Part shown: positions 41,318-49,627 of the stretch, in pieces
Numbering within the stretch: the stretch's first letter is position 1
How the letters are laid out: every line of letters begins with the position of its first letter
Assembly (NCBI GenBank): GCA_024304885.1
Contig: JALJOM010000003.1
Span: forward strand, 2,204,110 to 2,268,109
Direction of reading: 5' to 3'
Origin: Beijerinckiaceae bacterium
GTDB lineage: Bacteria; Pseudomonadota; Alphaproteobacteria; Rhizobiales; Beijerinckiaceae
Length of the DNA stretch: 64,000 nucleotides
The notes under the pieces: generated by a model
What the model was told of the DNA's origin: nothing
Databases searched by the model: none
Seen by the model: only the letters and a program-made list of their open reading frames with translations
Program-made: the position numbers and the translations under genes

Positions 41318-42277
41318 TCACGCCGTTGCGACCTGACGGCCCCGCTCGTCGACCACACGCTCGCCGTCCTCCTTGAAGAACTCGGCTCTCTGCGGCGGCA
41401 GGAGATCGATGACGCGCTCGGACGGGCGGCACAGAAGGACCCCTCTCGGCGAGACCACGATCGGCCGGTTGAGGAGGATCGGATGCGCCTCGATCGCATC
41501 GAGCAGGGCGTCGTCACCGATTTCGGGCCGATCGAGGCCGAGTTCTCGGAAGATCGGCTCCTTGTCGCGGACGATCGCGCGCAGCGGAACGCCCATTCGT
41601 GCGGTGAGCCTACGGAGCAGCAATCGCGTGGGCGGCGTCTTCATGTATTCGATGATGTGGGGCTCGACGCCGGCGTTGCGGATGAGGCCGAGCGTGTTGC
41701 GCGAGGTGCCGCAGTGCTCGTTGTGGTAGATGATCACGTCGAGCCCGGCGGCATCCGTCGGGAGGCCCCGGCTCGCGGTCCCCTCGGTCCGGCCGATGTC
41801 GCGGAGGCTCCGGCCGAGCGCGAGCTCGTCGAGGCTCCGGATCGGCAAGTTGCGGAACAGCGAGATGCGCTTCTCGAGGTAGTAGAACGCCATCTCGAAG
41901 GCGGCGAGCTTCTGCACGTCCGTGCCCTCGACGGCCGCCGGATCCTCGATACCCCAATGCGCCGTCATCGGCTGACCGGGCCAGACCGGACAGGTCTCGC
42001 TCGCCGCGTTGTCGCAGACGGTGAAGACGAAATCCATGACCGGCGCGCCGGGGTGCGAGAATTCCTCCCAGCTCTTCGAGCGCAGCCCGGATGTCGGATA
42101 GTTGCGGCTCTCGAGTACGCGAAGCGCGAAGGGATTGACGTTTCCCTTGGGCCGGCTTCCCGCGGAAAAGGCACGAAAGCGCCCTGCCCCGTCCTTGGCG
42201 AGGATCGCCTCGGCCAAGATCGAGCGCGCGCTGTTGCCGGTGCAGAGAAACAAGACGTTGTAGACCGGGTCAGCCAT
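41318..42277 (-). CDS. arsC: double arsenate reductase: LMW-phosphatase-type fused to glutaredoxin-type
   Basis: A 319-residue fusion. Residues 1-140 are a low-molecular-weight phosphatase-type ArsC: FLCTGNSARS with Cys12 and Arg18, plus Cys88 and Cys96 (VFTVCDNAASETCPVWPG), the three cysteines of the thioredoxin-coupled mechanism. Residues 180-319 are a glutaredoxin-type ArsC: IIYHNEHCGTSRNTLGLIRN with Cys190, then LLNRPIVVSPRG. Both active sites look complete. It overlaps arsR by eight bases. ATG 42277 is the start of the first domain. Confidence 0.92.
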   Translation of the reverse strand: MADPVYNVLFLCTGNSARSILAEAILAKDGAGRFRAFSAGSRPKGNVNPFALRVLESRNYPTSGLRSKSWEEFSHPGAPVMDFVFTVCDNAASETCPVWPGQPMTAHWGIEDPAAVEGTDVQKLAAFEMAFYYLEKRISLFRNLPIRSLDELALGRSLRDIGRTEGTASRGLPTDAAGLDVIIYHNEHCGTSRNTLGLIRNAGVEPHIIEYMKTPPTRLLLRRLTARMGVPLRAIVRDKEPIFRELGLDRPEIGDDALLDAIEAHPILLNRPIVVSPRGVLLCRPSERVIDLLPPQRAEFFKEDGERVVDERGRQVATA

Positions 42278-42623
42278 GGTGGGGCTCCTCTCGGGGGCAG
42301 CACAGGAGGTCGGCGAGCGAGGCGCCACAGGTCGCGCTCGTGCCGCCGCAGCAATTCTCGAGCAGGAAAGCGACGAGCCGACGGACGGCGGCGAGGTCCG
42401 CCCGGTAGATGATCGAGCGGCTCTGTCGGGTCGAGCGGATCAGGCCGGCACGGCCGAGGAGGCCGAGGTGGGTCGACATCGTGTTGTGCGGCACGCCGAG
42501 CCGGCGCGCGATCTCCCCGGCGGCCAAGCCATCCGGCTCGTGCTGCACGAGGAGGCGGAACACGTCGAGACGCGTTGCTTGCGCGAGCGCGCCCAGCGCC
42601 TGGATGGCCGCATTTGCTTCCAT
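42270..42623 (-). CDS. arsR: ArsR family arsenite-sensing repressor
   Basis: A 117-residue winged-helix repressor: LAQATRLDVFRLLVQHEPDG, then the recognition helix GVPHNTMSTHLGLLGRAGLI and wing RSIIYRAD. Arsenite is probably sensed by the C-terminal cysteines (ENCCGGTSATCGASL, plus CC near the end), rather than a Cys pair in the DNA-binding helix. The operator overlaps its start codon. Confidence 0.93.
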   Translation of the reverse strand: MEANAAIQALGALAQATRLDVFRLLVQHEPDGLAAGEIARRLGVPHNTMSTHLGLLGRAGLIRSTRQSRSIIYRADLAAVRRLVAFLLENCCGGTSATCGASLADLLCCPREEPHHG

Positions 42624-42645
42624 AAGTCGAGACTAGTCGACATAT
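42622..42645. promoter_or_regulatory. ArsR operator
   Basis: A 24 bp dyad: ATAAGTCGA (42622-42630), centre GACTAG, TCGACATAT (42637-42645), one mismatch between arms. It overlaps the arsR start codon; a TTGACT (minus strand, 42652-42657) just upstream may be the -35 box. Confidence 0.7.
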
Positions 42646-42958
42646 AGCGCGCAGTCAAGTGCTGCGGCCTTTTTCGGCCGAGGCTGCACCGGGCGCGGAA
42701 CCCGTTGCGGCCACGGGCACAGCGCTCCGCACGGACAGGTTCGGCCCAGCTTCGACTGGTAAGACTGCCCAGGTTCATTGAGTGAATTTTTTTTCTTTAT
42801 GATATATATCAATGATCTCATTAACATGATTCCGTAACGACGTGGCTGTCCGTCGAGCGGTCCGTCCGGTTGTGGTGGCGCGGGCGTCGACGAGATGGGA
42901 TCGCTCGGGCCCGGATGCGGCTCGGGCGCAATGCACGGTCCCGCACGGCGAGGTATCT
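42646..42958. other. intergenic region between arsR and the HlyD-like gene
   Basis: About 310 bases holding the ars promoter on the left and an AT-rich stretch (42780-42840, T8 run and GATATATATCA) that probably carries the promoter of the HlyD-like gene. No gene is supported here. Confidence 0.6.
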
Positions 42959-44305
42959 ATGTTCTTCAAGAGACTCCCACCTCTGCCCGTGCCCGGCGTG
43001 CATGGCGATTCACCGAAGGTGATCGGCGGCGGCGGCGAGCGCGCCGCCTGGGACAAGGCGGCCACACGACCGCGCGGCAATCTCCTGCGCCGTGCATTCA
43101 AGGTCGGTGCGGCAGTGACGGTCCTCGGCGTCGGCATCGGCGCGCTCTACTCCCGCCACGGATATGTCGCGAGCAACAACGCCGTGGTCTCCGCGGGCCT
43201 CGTGTCGGTCCGGGCCCCCATCGACGGGATCGTCTCGGGGCGCATCGGCGGGGTCGGGACCAAGGTCACGCGCGGCGAGGCCATCGCGGTCATTACCGAT
43301 CCCTGGTTCGACGACCAGCGCCTCACGGACTTGCGCGCGACGCTCCAAAGGCTCGAGCTGCAGAACAAGAACGCGGTCGAGGGCAAGGCGGACCTTCTCG
43401 CCTTGAAGGCCACGCTCGAGGAGCGTGTCGCGACCCATACGAAAAGCAACGCAGAACGCCTTCGTGGCCTCGTCGCCGAGGCGGAAAAGGCCCTCGCGGC
43501 GCTCGTCGCGCGGCAGAACCAGGCGCAGATCGATGTCGATCGTCAGGTCCCGCTTCAAGCCTCGGGCGTCGTCAGCCGCGCGGAGGCACAGCGTCGGCTC
43601 TCGATCCTCGAGGCGGCCCGCAACGACACCGCCGCCCAGCAGGGACGGCTGGCTTCACTGCGTGCCGAGGCCGAGGCCGCGACGGCCGGTATCCTGTCGA
43701 GCCACGGTGGGATCGATGTCTCTTATTCGGCTCAGCGCATCGACCAGATCGCGATCGAGATCGCGAACCTGACCCGCCTGATCGCGGACCTCCATGCCGA
43801 GGTCGACGCCACGGCGGCGCGGCTCGCCGACGAGGAGCTGCGCGCCGCACGCATGCGGGAAGCGCGATTGGTCGCGCCGGTGAGCGGGATGGTGTGGCGA
43901 CAAGGCGCCAGCGACGGCGAGCGGATCGCCAAGGGCGATACCGCGGTCGAGCTCGTCGATTGCGCCCAACCTGTCCTTCTCGTCGCGGTGCCCCAGGATC
44001 GGTTCGCCGACATCGAGATCGGGGCGACGGCGCGCTTTCGCTTGTCGGGCGAGCTCGTCGAGCGGACGGGCAAGGTAGAGTCGATCATGGGCCAGCCCGA
44101 CGATCGCCGCGACGTGCACTATGCGGCGCGCCCCGTCTCCGAGCCGATCGCGACGATCGTGGCGCAAGTCTCGCTGCCCCCGGAAGGCAAGCAAGCGGTC
44201 GAGGGCTCCGGCAGCGATGCCTGTCTCGTCGGCCGCACCGCTCGCGTGCTGCTGCCCACGTCCGGCGGTGGCCTGGTCGATTGGATTCTGCGGCGTCTGC
44301 TCTAG
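42959..44305 (+). CDS. HlyD-like membrane fusion protein
   Basis: A 448-residue inner-membrane anchored protein: cytoplasmic N-terminus (45 residues), one membrane helix (VGAAVTVLGVGIGALYS), a split biotinyl-lipoyl domain (VSVRAPIDGIVSGRIGGVG and RLVAPVSGMVWRQGASDGER), a long coiled-coil hairpin (residues about 120-310) and a C-terminal beta domain. ATG 42959 follows GAGG. It precedes the GT2 synthase by 460 bases, as in known beta-glucan and alginate-type export pairs. The pairing suggests that it helps move polymer across the periplasm. Confidence 0.85.
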   Translation: MFFKRLPPLPVPGVHGDSPKVIGGGGERAAWDKAATRPRGNLLRRAFKVGAAVTVLGVGIGALYSRHGYVASNNAVVSAGLVSVRAPIDGIVSGRIGGVGTKVTRGEAIAVITDPWFDDQRLTDLRATLQRLELQNKNAVEGKADLLALKATLEERVATHTKSNAERLRGLVAEAEKALAALVARQNQAQIDVDRQVPLQASGVVSRAEAQRRLSILEAARNDTAAQQGRLASLRAEAEAATAGILSSHGGIDVSYSAQRIDQIAIEIANLTRLIADLHAEVDATAARLADEELRAARMREARLVAPVSGMVWRQGASDGERIAKGDTAVELVDCAQPVLLVAVPQDRFADIEIGATARFRLSGELVERTGKVESIMGQPDDRRDVHYAARPVSEPIATIVAQVSLPPEGKQAVEGSGSDACLVGRTARVLLPTSGGGLVDWILRRLL

Positions 44306-44377
44306 TACCCGCCGCCGTTGAGCGTGAGTCGTGACGTGAAGCACGCGTCAAAGGCGAAGGGACAGATACGGCGATTC
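44302..44377. repeat. interspersed palindromic repeat, family 2, copy 2
   Basis: Shares with 1164-1243 the order CTAGTA.CCGCCGCC.TTGA, GCGTGAG, GTGAAGC, TCAAAGGCGAAG, and GATACGGCGAT. It begins at the stop codon of the HlyD-like gene. Confidence 0.7.
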
Positions 44378-44410
44378 GACCGACCTACCGGGAATCGTCG
44401 ATTCTCGGCA

Positions 44411-44517
44411 CTAGAGCACTTTCCAGCGAAACGGACACCGGTTCGCGTCGCGAAATTGCGACAAAACAAGAATGTAGAGCCGGTTTCCGATTCAACCGGA
44501 TCGGAAACCGCTCTAGA
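44411..44517 (+). repeat. mosaic palindromic repeat, family 1, copy B
   Basis: The clearest copy: CTAGAGCACTTTCCAGCGAA, CCGGTTCGCGTCGCGAAATT, GCGACAAAACAA, TAGAGC, then the hairpin GGTTTCCGATT...GGATCGGAAACC and CTCTAGA. Flanked by TAGAG/CTCTA at both ends. Confidence 0.85.
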
Positions 44518-44642
44518 ACACTTTCCAGAAAGGTGGATGCCGGTTCGCATCTCGCCGGCGATGTTTCGCAACAGCGACATCGCACTGCGTAATTGCGACA
44601 AGACATCAACGTAGAGCGGGTGTCCGATGCACCGGGATCGGA
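44512..44642 (+). repeat. mosaic palindromic repeat, family 1, copy C
   Basis: Begins in the last TCTAGA of copy B. It has the longer inner form (CGGTTCGCATCTCGCCG, then ATGTTTCGCAACAGCGACAT) also found in copy D at 46505. The end hairpin is diverged (GTGTCCGATGCACCGGGATCGG). Confidence 0.75.
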
Positions 44643-44769
44643 AGCACGCTCCAGCCCGCCGAGGCACCGCACGGCGTCACGGTCCGGTCGAGCGAACCTG
44701 CGGCATGCGGGCGATCGGCGGATGCCGCTCGCCCGCGACCGACCAACGCCCTTCCTCGAAGCTGAAGCC

Positions 44770-46860
44770 ATGCTCGATCTCGATTCTCTCGCGCCGCTTC
44801 TCGTCACGATCGGTCTATTCCTCTTGCTGGCCGCGCTCGGCGGCGGCGCGCAATCAGGGCCGGGACGAGTCGTTGCAGCAGCGCTCTGCATCGTCCTCGC
44901 CTTCCGCTACGTCTGGTGGCACGCGACGGACGGCATGCCCAAGGGGCAGGGCGTGGCGGAGCAAGCTTGGGCTTGGACGTTCTTTTTCTTCGAAGCCATG
45001 GCCATCCTCAGTGCCTCGACCGTCTACGTCTTCATGGCACGCACCAAGGATCGGTCCGCCGAGGCCGACCGGCACATGGCCTCGCCGCTCCGAGCCGCGC
45101 CGGTCGATGTCTTCATCGCGACCTACAACGAGTCGGCCGACATCCTCGAGCGGACGATCATCGGCGCCATGGGAATCGATCATCCCGACCTACGTGTCTT
45201 CGTCCTCGACGACGGCGCACGGCCCTGGGTCCGCGATCTCGCGAGCGAGCTCGGGGCGCACCATGTCCAGCGCGCCGAGCGCCTCCATGCCAAGGCAGGC
45301 AACGTGAACAATGGCCTGAGGCATGCCCTCGCGACGGGACGGCGGCCGGAATTCATCCTCCTGCTCGACGCCGACTTCATCCCGAGCCGGCAGATCCTGA
45401 GGCGGACGCTCGGCCTCTTCGACGACACCGAGGTCGGCATCGTCCAGACGCCGCAACATTTCTTCAACCCGGACCCGGTCCAGTCGAACCTGCTCTGCAC
45501 CAAGGTCTGGCCCGACGAGCAGCGATTCTTCTTCGATGTCTTGATGCCCTGCAAGGATGCCTGGGGCGTCGCGTTCTGCTGCGGCACGTCGGCGGTCTTT
45601 CGCGTCGCCGCGCTCGAAGCGACCGGCGGCCTGGCGACCGAAACGGTGACCGAGGACATGCTGACCTCGTTCAAGATGGAGGAATACGGCTATCGCACGA
45701 TCTATCTCAACGAGCCCTTGAGCATCGGGCTCGCGCCGGAGGGGCTCGGCGAATATATCTCGCAGCGCTGCCGCTGGGCTCTCGGAGCCATCCAGCAGAT
45801 CTATACGCGCTGGTCCGTCCTCGGCCCCGCGCGCCTGCGCTCGATCAGCCGGTTCTCTTCCCTCGACGGCACGCTCTACTGGCTGTTCAGCTTCCCCTTC
45901 AAGCTGATCATGATCACCGCACCCATGATCTATTGGTGGACCGGTGCGGCCGTCGTCGTCACGGAGGACCTCCTGACCTGGCTCGGACCCTATGCGGCGG
46001 CGACCGTGATGTTCATGGGCCTCTATACCCGAAACCGGGTGCTGCCGATCATGACCGACGTCACGCAATTGCTCTCGGCCATGGCGATCACGCAGACGAC
46101 GATCACCGGCCTGGTCAAGCCCTGGGGACATCCGTTCAAGGTCACGGCGAAGGGGACCTCGAGCGAATCCATCACGATCCATTGGGGCTATCTCCTGCCC
46201 TTCGCCGTCGTGATTCTCGGAACCCTGACGGGCATCCTCGTCAACCTGTCGAGCTACGCCGACATCAACGGGGCGAACGGCTATGTCGTCAACCTGTTCT
46301 GGAGCATCTACAACATCGTCTTCCTGACCTTGGTGGTGGCGGTCTGCGTCGAGCTGCCACGACGGCGCCGCGACGAGCGTTTCGAGCTCGACGAGGTGGC
46401 CGTGATTCGTTGGAGCAACGGACAGGAGTCTCGCTGCATCGTGCGCGACATCTCGCTCGGAGGTGCCTGGCTCGAGGCGCTCGCCCCGGATCGCCGAGAG
46501 CGATATGCAGCGACGCGGAAACCCGTTCGCATTTCGCCGACGACGTTGCGCTACAGCGACATCGATGCGAAATCGCGACAAGGCCAGAAGGTAGAGCCGG
46601 TTTCCGATTCAGCCGGATCGGAAACCGGTCTCGCGCGGCGGGAAGGTGGCCTCCTGCTGCTCGATGCCGGTGCGATCGTGGTGCCGTTCGAGCCGTTGCG
46701 GCACATCGGACCCGCCGAGTTCGCCGTGCGCTTCGAGCCCACGACCGAGGTGCGCCGCGCCCTGATCCGCAAGCTGTTCTCGGGCGCCCACCGCAACAAG
46801 ATCGAGGAGGTCAGCGTCCCCCGCGTCATCCTCGCGATGGGCCGGAAGCTCTTGACGTGA
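44770..46860 (+). CDS. processive GT2 polysaccharide synthase with C-terminal PilZ domain
   Basis: A 696-residue inner-membrane synthase of the cellulose/beta-glucan synthase kind. GT2 motifs in order: DD (147-148), DAD (200-202), TED (294-296) and Q332RCRW. About seven membrane helices surround them. The PilZ domain (531-660) has R533RDER537 and D560ISLGG, both c-di-GMP-binding motifs. Residues about 576-622 are encoded by a palindromic repeat inside the PilZ domain. ATG 44770 is the first with a matching membrane N-terminus. Together with the upstream HlyD-like gene it resembles the Sinorhizobium BgsA/BgsB pair, although BgsA lacks PilZ. Confidence 0.88.
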   Translation: MLDLDSLAPLLVTIGLFLLLAALGGGAQSGPGRVVAAALCIVLAFRYVWWHATDGMPKGQGVAEQAWAWTFFFFEAMAILSASTVYVFMARTKDRSAEADRHMASPLRAAPVDVFIATYNESADILERTIIGAMGIDHPDLRVFVLDDGARPWVRDLASELGAHHVQRAERLHAKAGNVNNGLRHALATGRRPEFILLLDADFIPSRQILRRTLGLFDDTEVGIVQTPQHFFNPDPVQSNLLCTKVWPDEQRFFFDVLMPCKDAWGVAFCCGTSAVFRVAALEATGGLATETVTEDMLTSFKMEEYGYRTIYLNEPLSIGLAPEGLGEYISQRCRWALGAIQQIYTRWSVLGPARLRSISRFSSLDGTLYWLFSFPFKLIMITAPMIYWWTGAAVVVTEDLLTWLGPYAAATVMFMGLYTRNRVLPIMTDVTQLLSAMAITQTTITGLVKPWGHPFKVTAKGTSSESITIHWGYLLPFAVVILGTLTGILVNLSSYADINGANGYVVNLFWSIYNIVFLTLVVAVCVELPRRRRDERFELDEVAVIRWSNGQESRCIVRDISLGGAWLEALAPDRRERYAATRKPVRISPTTLRYSDIDAKSRQGQKVEPVSDSAGSETGLARREGGLLLLDAGAIVVPFEPLRHIGPAEFAVRFEPTTEVRRALIRKLFSGAHRNKIEEVSVPRVILAMGRKLLT
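46505..46629 (+). repeat. mosaic palindromic repeat, family 1, copy D, inside a coding region
   Basis: Matches copies B and C (CCGTTCGCATTTCGCCG, GCGCTACAGCGACATCGAT, GCGACAAGGCC, TAGAGCCGGTTTCCGATTC, then GGATCGGAAACCGG). It is read through in frame as about 42-46 residues, including KVEPVSDSAGSETG, between two PilZ beta strands. Confidence 0.8.
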
Positions 46861-46930
46861 CCACCTGCGGCTCGGCGCCGCACCGCTCGGCGGCAAGCGC
46901 GATCGCGTGGCCTGCCGATCGGAACCCGCC

Positions 46931-49537
46931 TCAGGCCGCGTGAGCGGACGAGGCGGTCTCGCCGTCTTGGCGGAAGCCGAGACGCTTTTTCTCGACCATG
47001 GCATGCACCTCGCTCGCCGGCAGCGGCGGGCTGAAGTAATAGCCCTGGATTTCGGTGCAGCCTTCCTTCCTCAGCCATTCGAGCTGCTCACGAGTCTCGA
47101 CACCCTCCGCGGTGATCGCCATGCCGAGGCTCGTTCCGAGCGCTGCGACCGCGCGCACGATCGCCGTGGATTGCGCGCCCGTGGCGATCTCGTCGACGAA
47201 CGACTTGTCGATCTTGATCTTGGTGAAGGGGAAGGTGCGCAGGTAGGTCAGGCAGGAATAGCCGGTGCCGAAGTCGTCCATGGAGACCCCGACCCCGAGG
47301 TCGCGCAGCTTGTGCAACGTGGCGAGAACGGTGTCGCTTTCCGCAAGGAGCACGGTCTCGGTGATCTCGAGGTCGAGGCGGTGCGGCGGCAGGCCCGAAT
47401 CGACGAGGGCCTGCAGCACGGTCTTGTGCAGGTTTCCGAACTTGAACTGCACGGCCGACAGGTTGACCGTGACCTTGAGCGGATCCGGCCAGCTCCTCGC
47501 CTCGAAGCACGCGTGGCGCAAGGCCCATTCGCCGAGCGGCACGATCAAGCCGGTCTTTTCCGCCAAGGGAATGAACTCGCTGGGTCCGACGAGACCGCGG
47601 TTCGGATGGCGCCAGCGCAGCAAGGCCTCGAACCCGTTGATCGCGCCCGAGTCGATCTCGACGAGCGGCTGGAAAAAGAGCTCGAACTCGCCTTTGGCCA
47701 GCGCCTCCTGCAAGGTTCCCTCGATCACGCTGCGGGCCAGAATGCGCGTGTGCAGCTCGGGCGAGAAGTGGGCGAACGTCCGGCGACCCTGCTCCTTGGC
47801 TCGATAGAGCGCGATGTCGGCGTTTCGCAACAAGACGGGGGCGGAATTGCCGTCGTTCGGCGCGATCGCGATCCCGACGCTCACACCGATCGTCACATGA
47901 TAGCGCTCGATCTCGAAGGGCGCATTCAGAGATTCGACGATCCGGCACGCGAGGCGACCGGTGTCCGCAGGGGTCTCGAGGTCCGCCTGGACGATCGCGA
48001 ACTCGTCACCGCCGAGGCGCGCCACGAAATCCGTCTGCCGCAACACGTCTTGCAGTCTCTGGCCGACCGCGCGCAAGAGTTGATCGCCGATCGGGTGGCC
48101 CAACGTGTCGTTGACGTTCTTGAAATCGTCGAGATCGAGATAAAGCACCGCGAGGGGGCGCCCGCTCGCGAGATTGGCCTGGAGCGTGCGGGCCAGCTCC
48201 TCTGTGAAGAGCGCGCGGTTCGGCAAGCCGGTCAAGGCGTCGTGATGCGCCATATGCTCGATTCGAGCCTCGGCTCGTCTTTGCTCGGTGATGTCGACGA
48301 TCGTGACGAGGTTGGCGACGACGCCCTCGAAGACGATGTCGCGGCCGTAGATGTGAACGTCGATCTTCGACCCGTCCGCCTTGATATGCCGCTCGATCTG
48401 CTCGAAGCTCGTCGGCCGCGTGCCGTCCGCGGCTCGCGAGCACAGGTCTCGGCAGGCTTCGCACGACACGATGTCGCACACGCGCAGGCCGATGAAGGCG
48501 GATCGATCATACCCGTAAAGCGCGGTGGCCGCGTCGTTCACGGCCAGTATGGTCTGACCGCTCGGATCGCAAAGCCACATCGGCACGGGATTGTTCTTGA
48601 ACAGCATCCGGAACGAGGCCTCGCGGCGCTTCACGTCGCCGATATTGCTCAAGGTCAGGACGACAAACTCGCCGAGCGGCGCGGCACCCACGTTCAGGTG
48701 GACCACATCGCCGTCCGCGGTCTCTTGGTCGAGCTCGAAGCGGGCGTTCTCGCCGCTCGCAACGACGTCCAGAAGCCGCGAGATCACGCTCGGCTCACCG
48801 AGGCTGAACGCGACCTCGCCGAGCCTCTGCCCGGTCAGCTCGTCCGCGGGCTGCTGCAACAAGGCCGCAGCTCCGTCGTTGAGAGCGAGAATTTGAAAGT
48901 CACGTGGCACGCCGTCCTTCCCGCGAGCCAGCACCAGCGCAACCTGCCCCTCGGGCGTCGCCTTGAACAAGCATTCGAGAAGATTGCAGGCGCGGTCTCG
49001 CTCGCGGACGTAGACGAGGCAGAGTGGTGGCCCCCACCGGTTGGCGAGAGGCAGAGCGACGATGTCGTCGCTGCAGACGACGAAGTTCACGAGTGCGTGC
49101 GCGATCTTCTGCACCGGTCGACCCTCGGCTAACGCCTCGGCGACCGCTTCGTGCAGGACGCGAGCGCGACCGGTCGAACGCGGGGTGATCTCGATCGTCG
49201 TATCCCGAGCCCGGATCCAGCCCTCGAACCGGCGCCCGACGCGAAAGACGACGAGGCCCTCGCCGGTGCCCGGGCGAACGAGGGCGATGTCGTCGGCGAG
49301 GTCCCCGAAGCTTCCGAGCGCCAGCTCCTCGAACGGCGGCAGCGGATGCCGCGGATCCGCCAGCGCCGTGGCCTGCCAACGCAGGAGCAGCGACACGATC
49401 TCGGCCGGCTGATCGATCGGAGCAGCCATCCGCTCGCCGGCATCCTCGAGCGCGGCGCAGGGGCTCACGTCGCGATAGGGCGCGCGCAGCTCGGCTTCGA
49501 GGGTTTTGGCGCCTTTGGCCTCGGTCTTGATTTCCAT
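46931..49537 (-). CDS. PAS-GGDEF-EAL cyclic-di-GMP protein
   Basis: An 868-residue cytoplasmic signalling protein. An N-terminal region of unknown fold (1-300) is followed by PAS (about 305-415), GGDEF (about 430-590) and EAL (about 605-850). The GGDEF active site is RLGGDEF (507-513), with an inhibitory RxxD site at R500-D503. The EAL signature FEALLRWRHP and later DDFGTGYSCL are intact, so both synthesis and breakdown are possible. The PAS domain has a tight cysteine set (C354, C359, C362, C366). ATG 49537 is preferred over 49579. It neighbours the PilZ synthase and may control it. Confidence 0.92.
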   Translation of the reverse strand: MEIKTEAKGAKTLEAELRAPYRDVSPCAALEDAGERMAAPIDQPAEIVSLLLRWQATALADPRHPLPPFEELALGSFGDLADDIALVRPGTGEGLVVFRVGRRFEGWIRARDTTIEITPRSTGRARVLHEAVAEALAEGRPVQKIAHALVNFVVCSDDIVALPLANRWGPPLCLVYVRERDRACNLLECLFKATPEGQVALVLARGKDGVPRDFQILALNDGAAALLQQPADELTGQRLGEVAFSLGEPSVISRLLDVVASGENARFELDQETADGDVVHLNVGAAPLGEFVVLTLSNIGDVKRREASFRMLFKNNPVPMWLCDPSGQTILAVNDAATALYGYDRSAFIGLRVCDIVSCEACRDLCSRAADGTRPTSFEQIERHIKADGSKIDVHIYGRDIVFEGVVANLVTIVDITEQRRAEARIEHMAHHDALTGLPNRALFTEELARTLQANLASGRPLAVLYLDLDDFKNVNDTLGHPIGDQLLRAVGQRLQDVLRQTDFVARLGGDEFAIVQADLETPADTGRLACRIVESLNAPFEIERYHVTIGVSVGIAIAPNDGNSAPVLLRNADIALYRAKEQGRRTFAHFSPELHTRILARSVIEGTLQEALAKGEFELFFQPLVEIDSGAINGFEALLRWRHPNRGLVGPSEFIPLAEKTGLIVPLGEWALRHACFEARSWPDPLKVTVNLSAVQFKFGNLHKTVLQALVDSGLPPHRLDLEITETVLLAESDTVLATLHKLRDLGVGVSMDDFGTGYSCLTYLRTFPFTKIKIDKSFVDEIATGAQSTAIVRAVAALGTSLGMAITAEGVETREQLEWLRKEGCTEIQGYYFSPPLPASEVHAMVEKKRLGFRQDGETASSAHAA

Positions 49538-49627
49538 GCCCACTCCCTCGCCGACCCCGGAATTATGGGATGACGACAAATACCAGCGAGCTAGGATTGA
49601 ACATCATATTTTATCCGCTTGCGTTGA

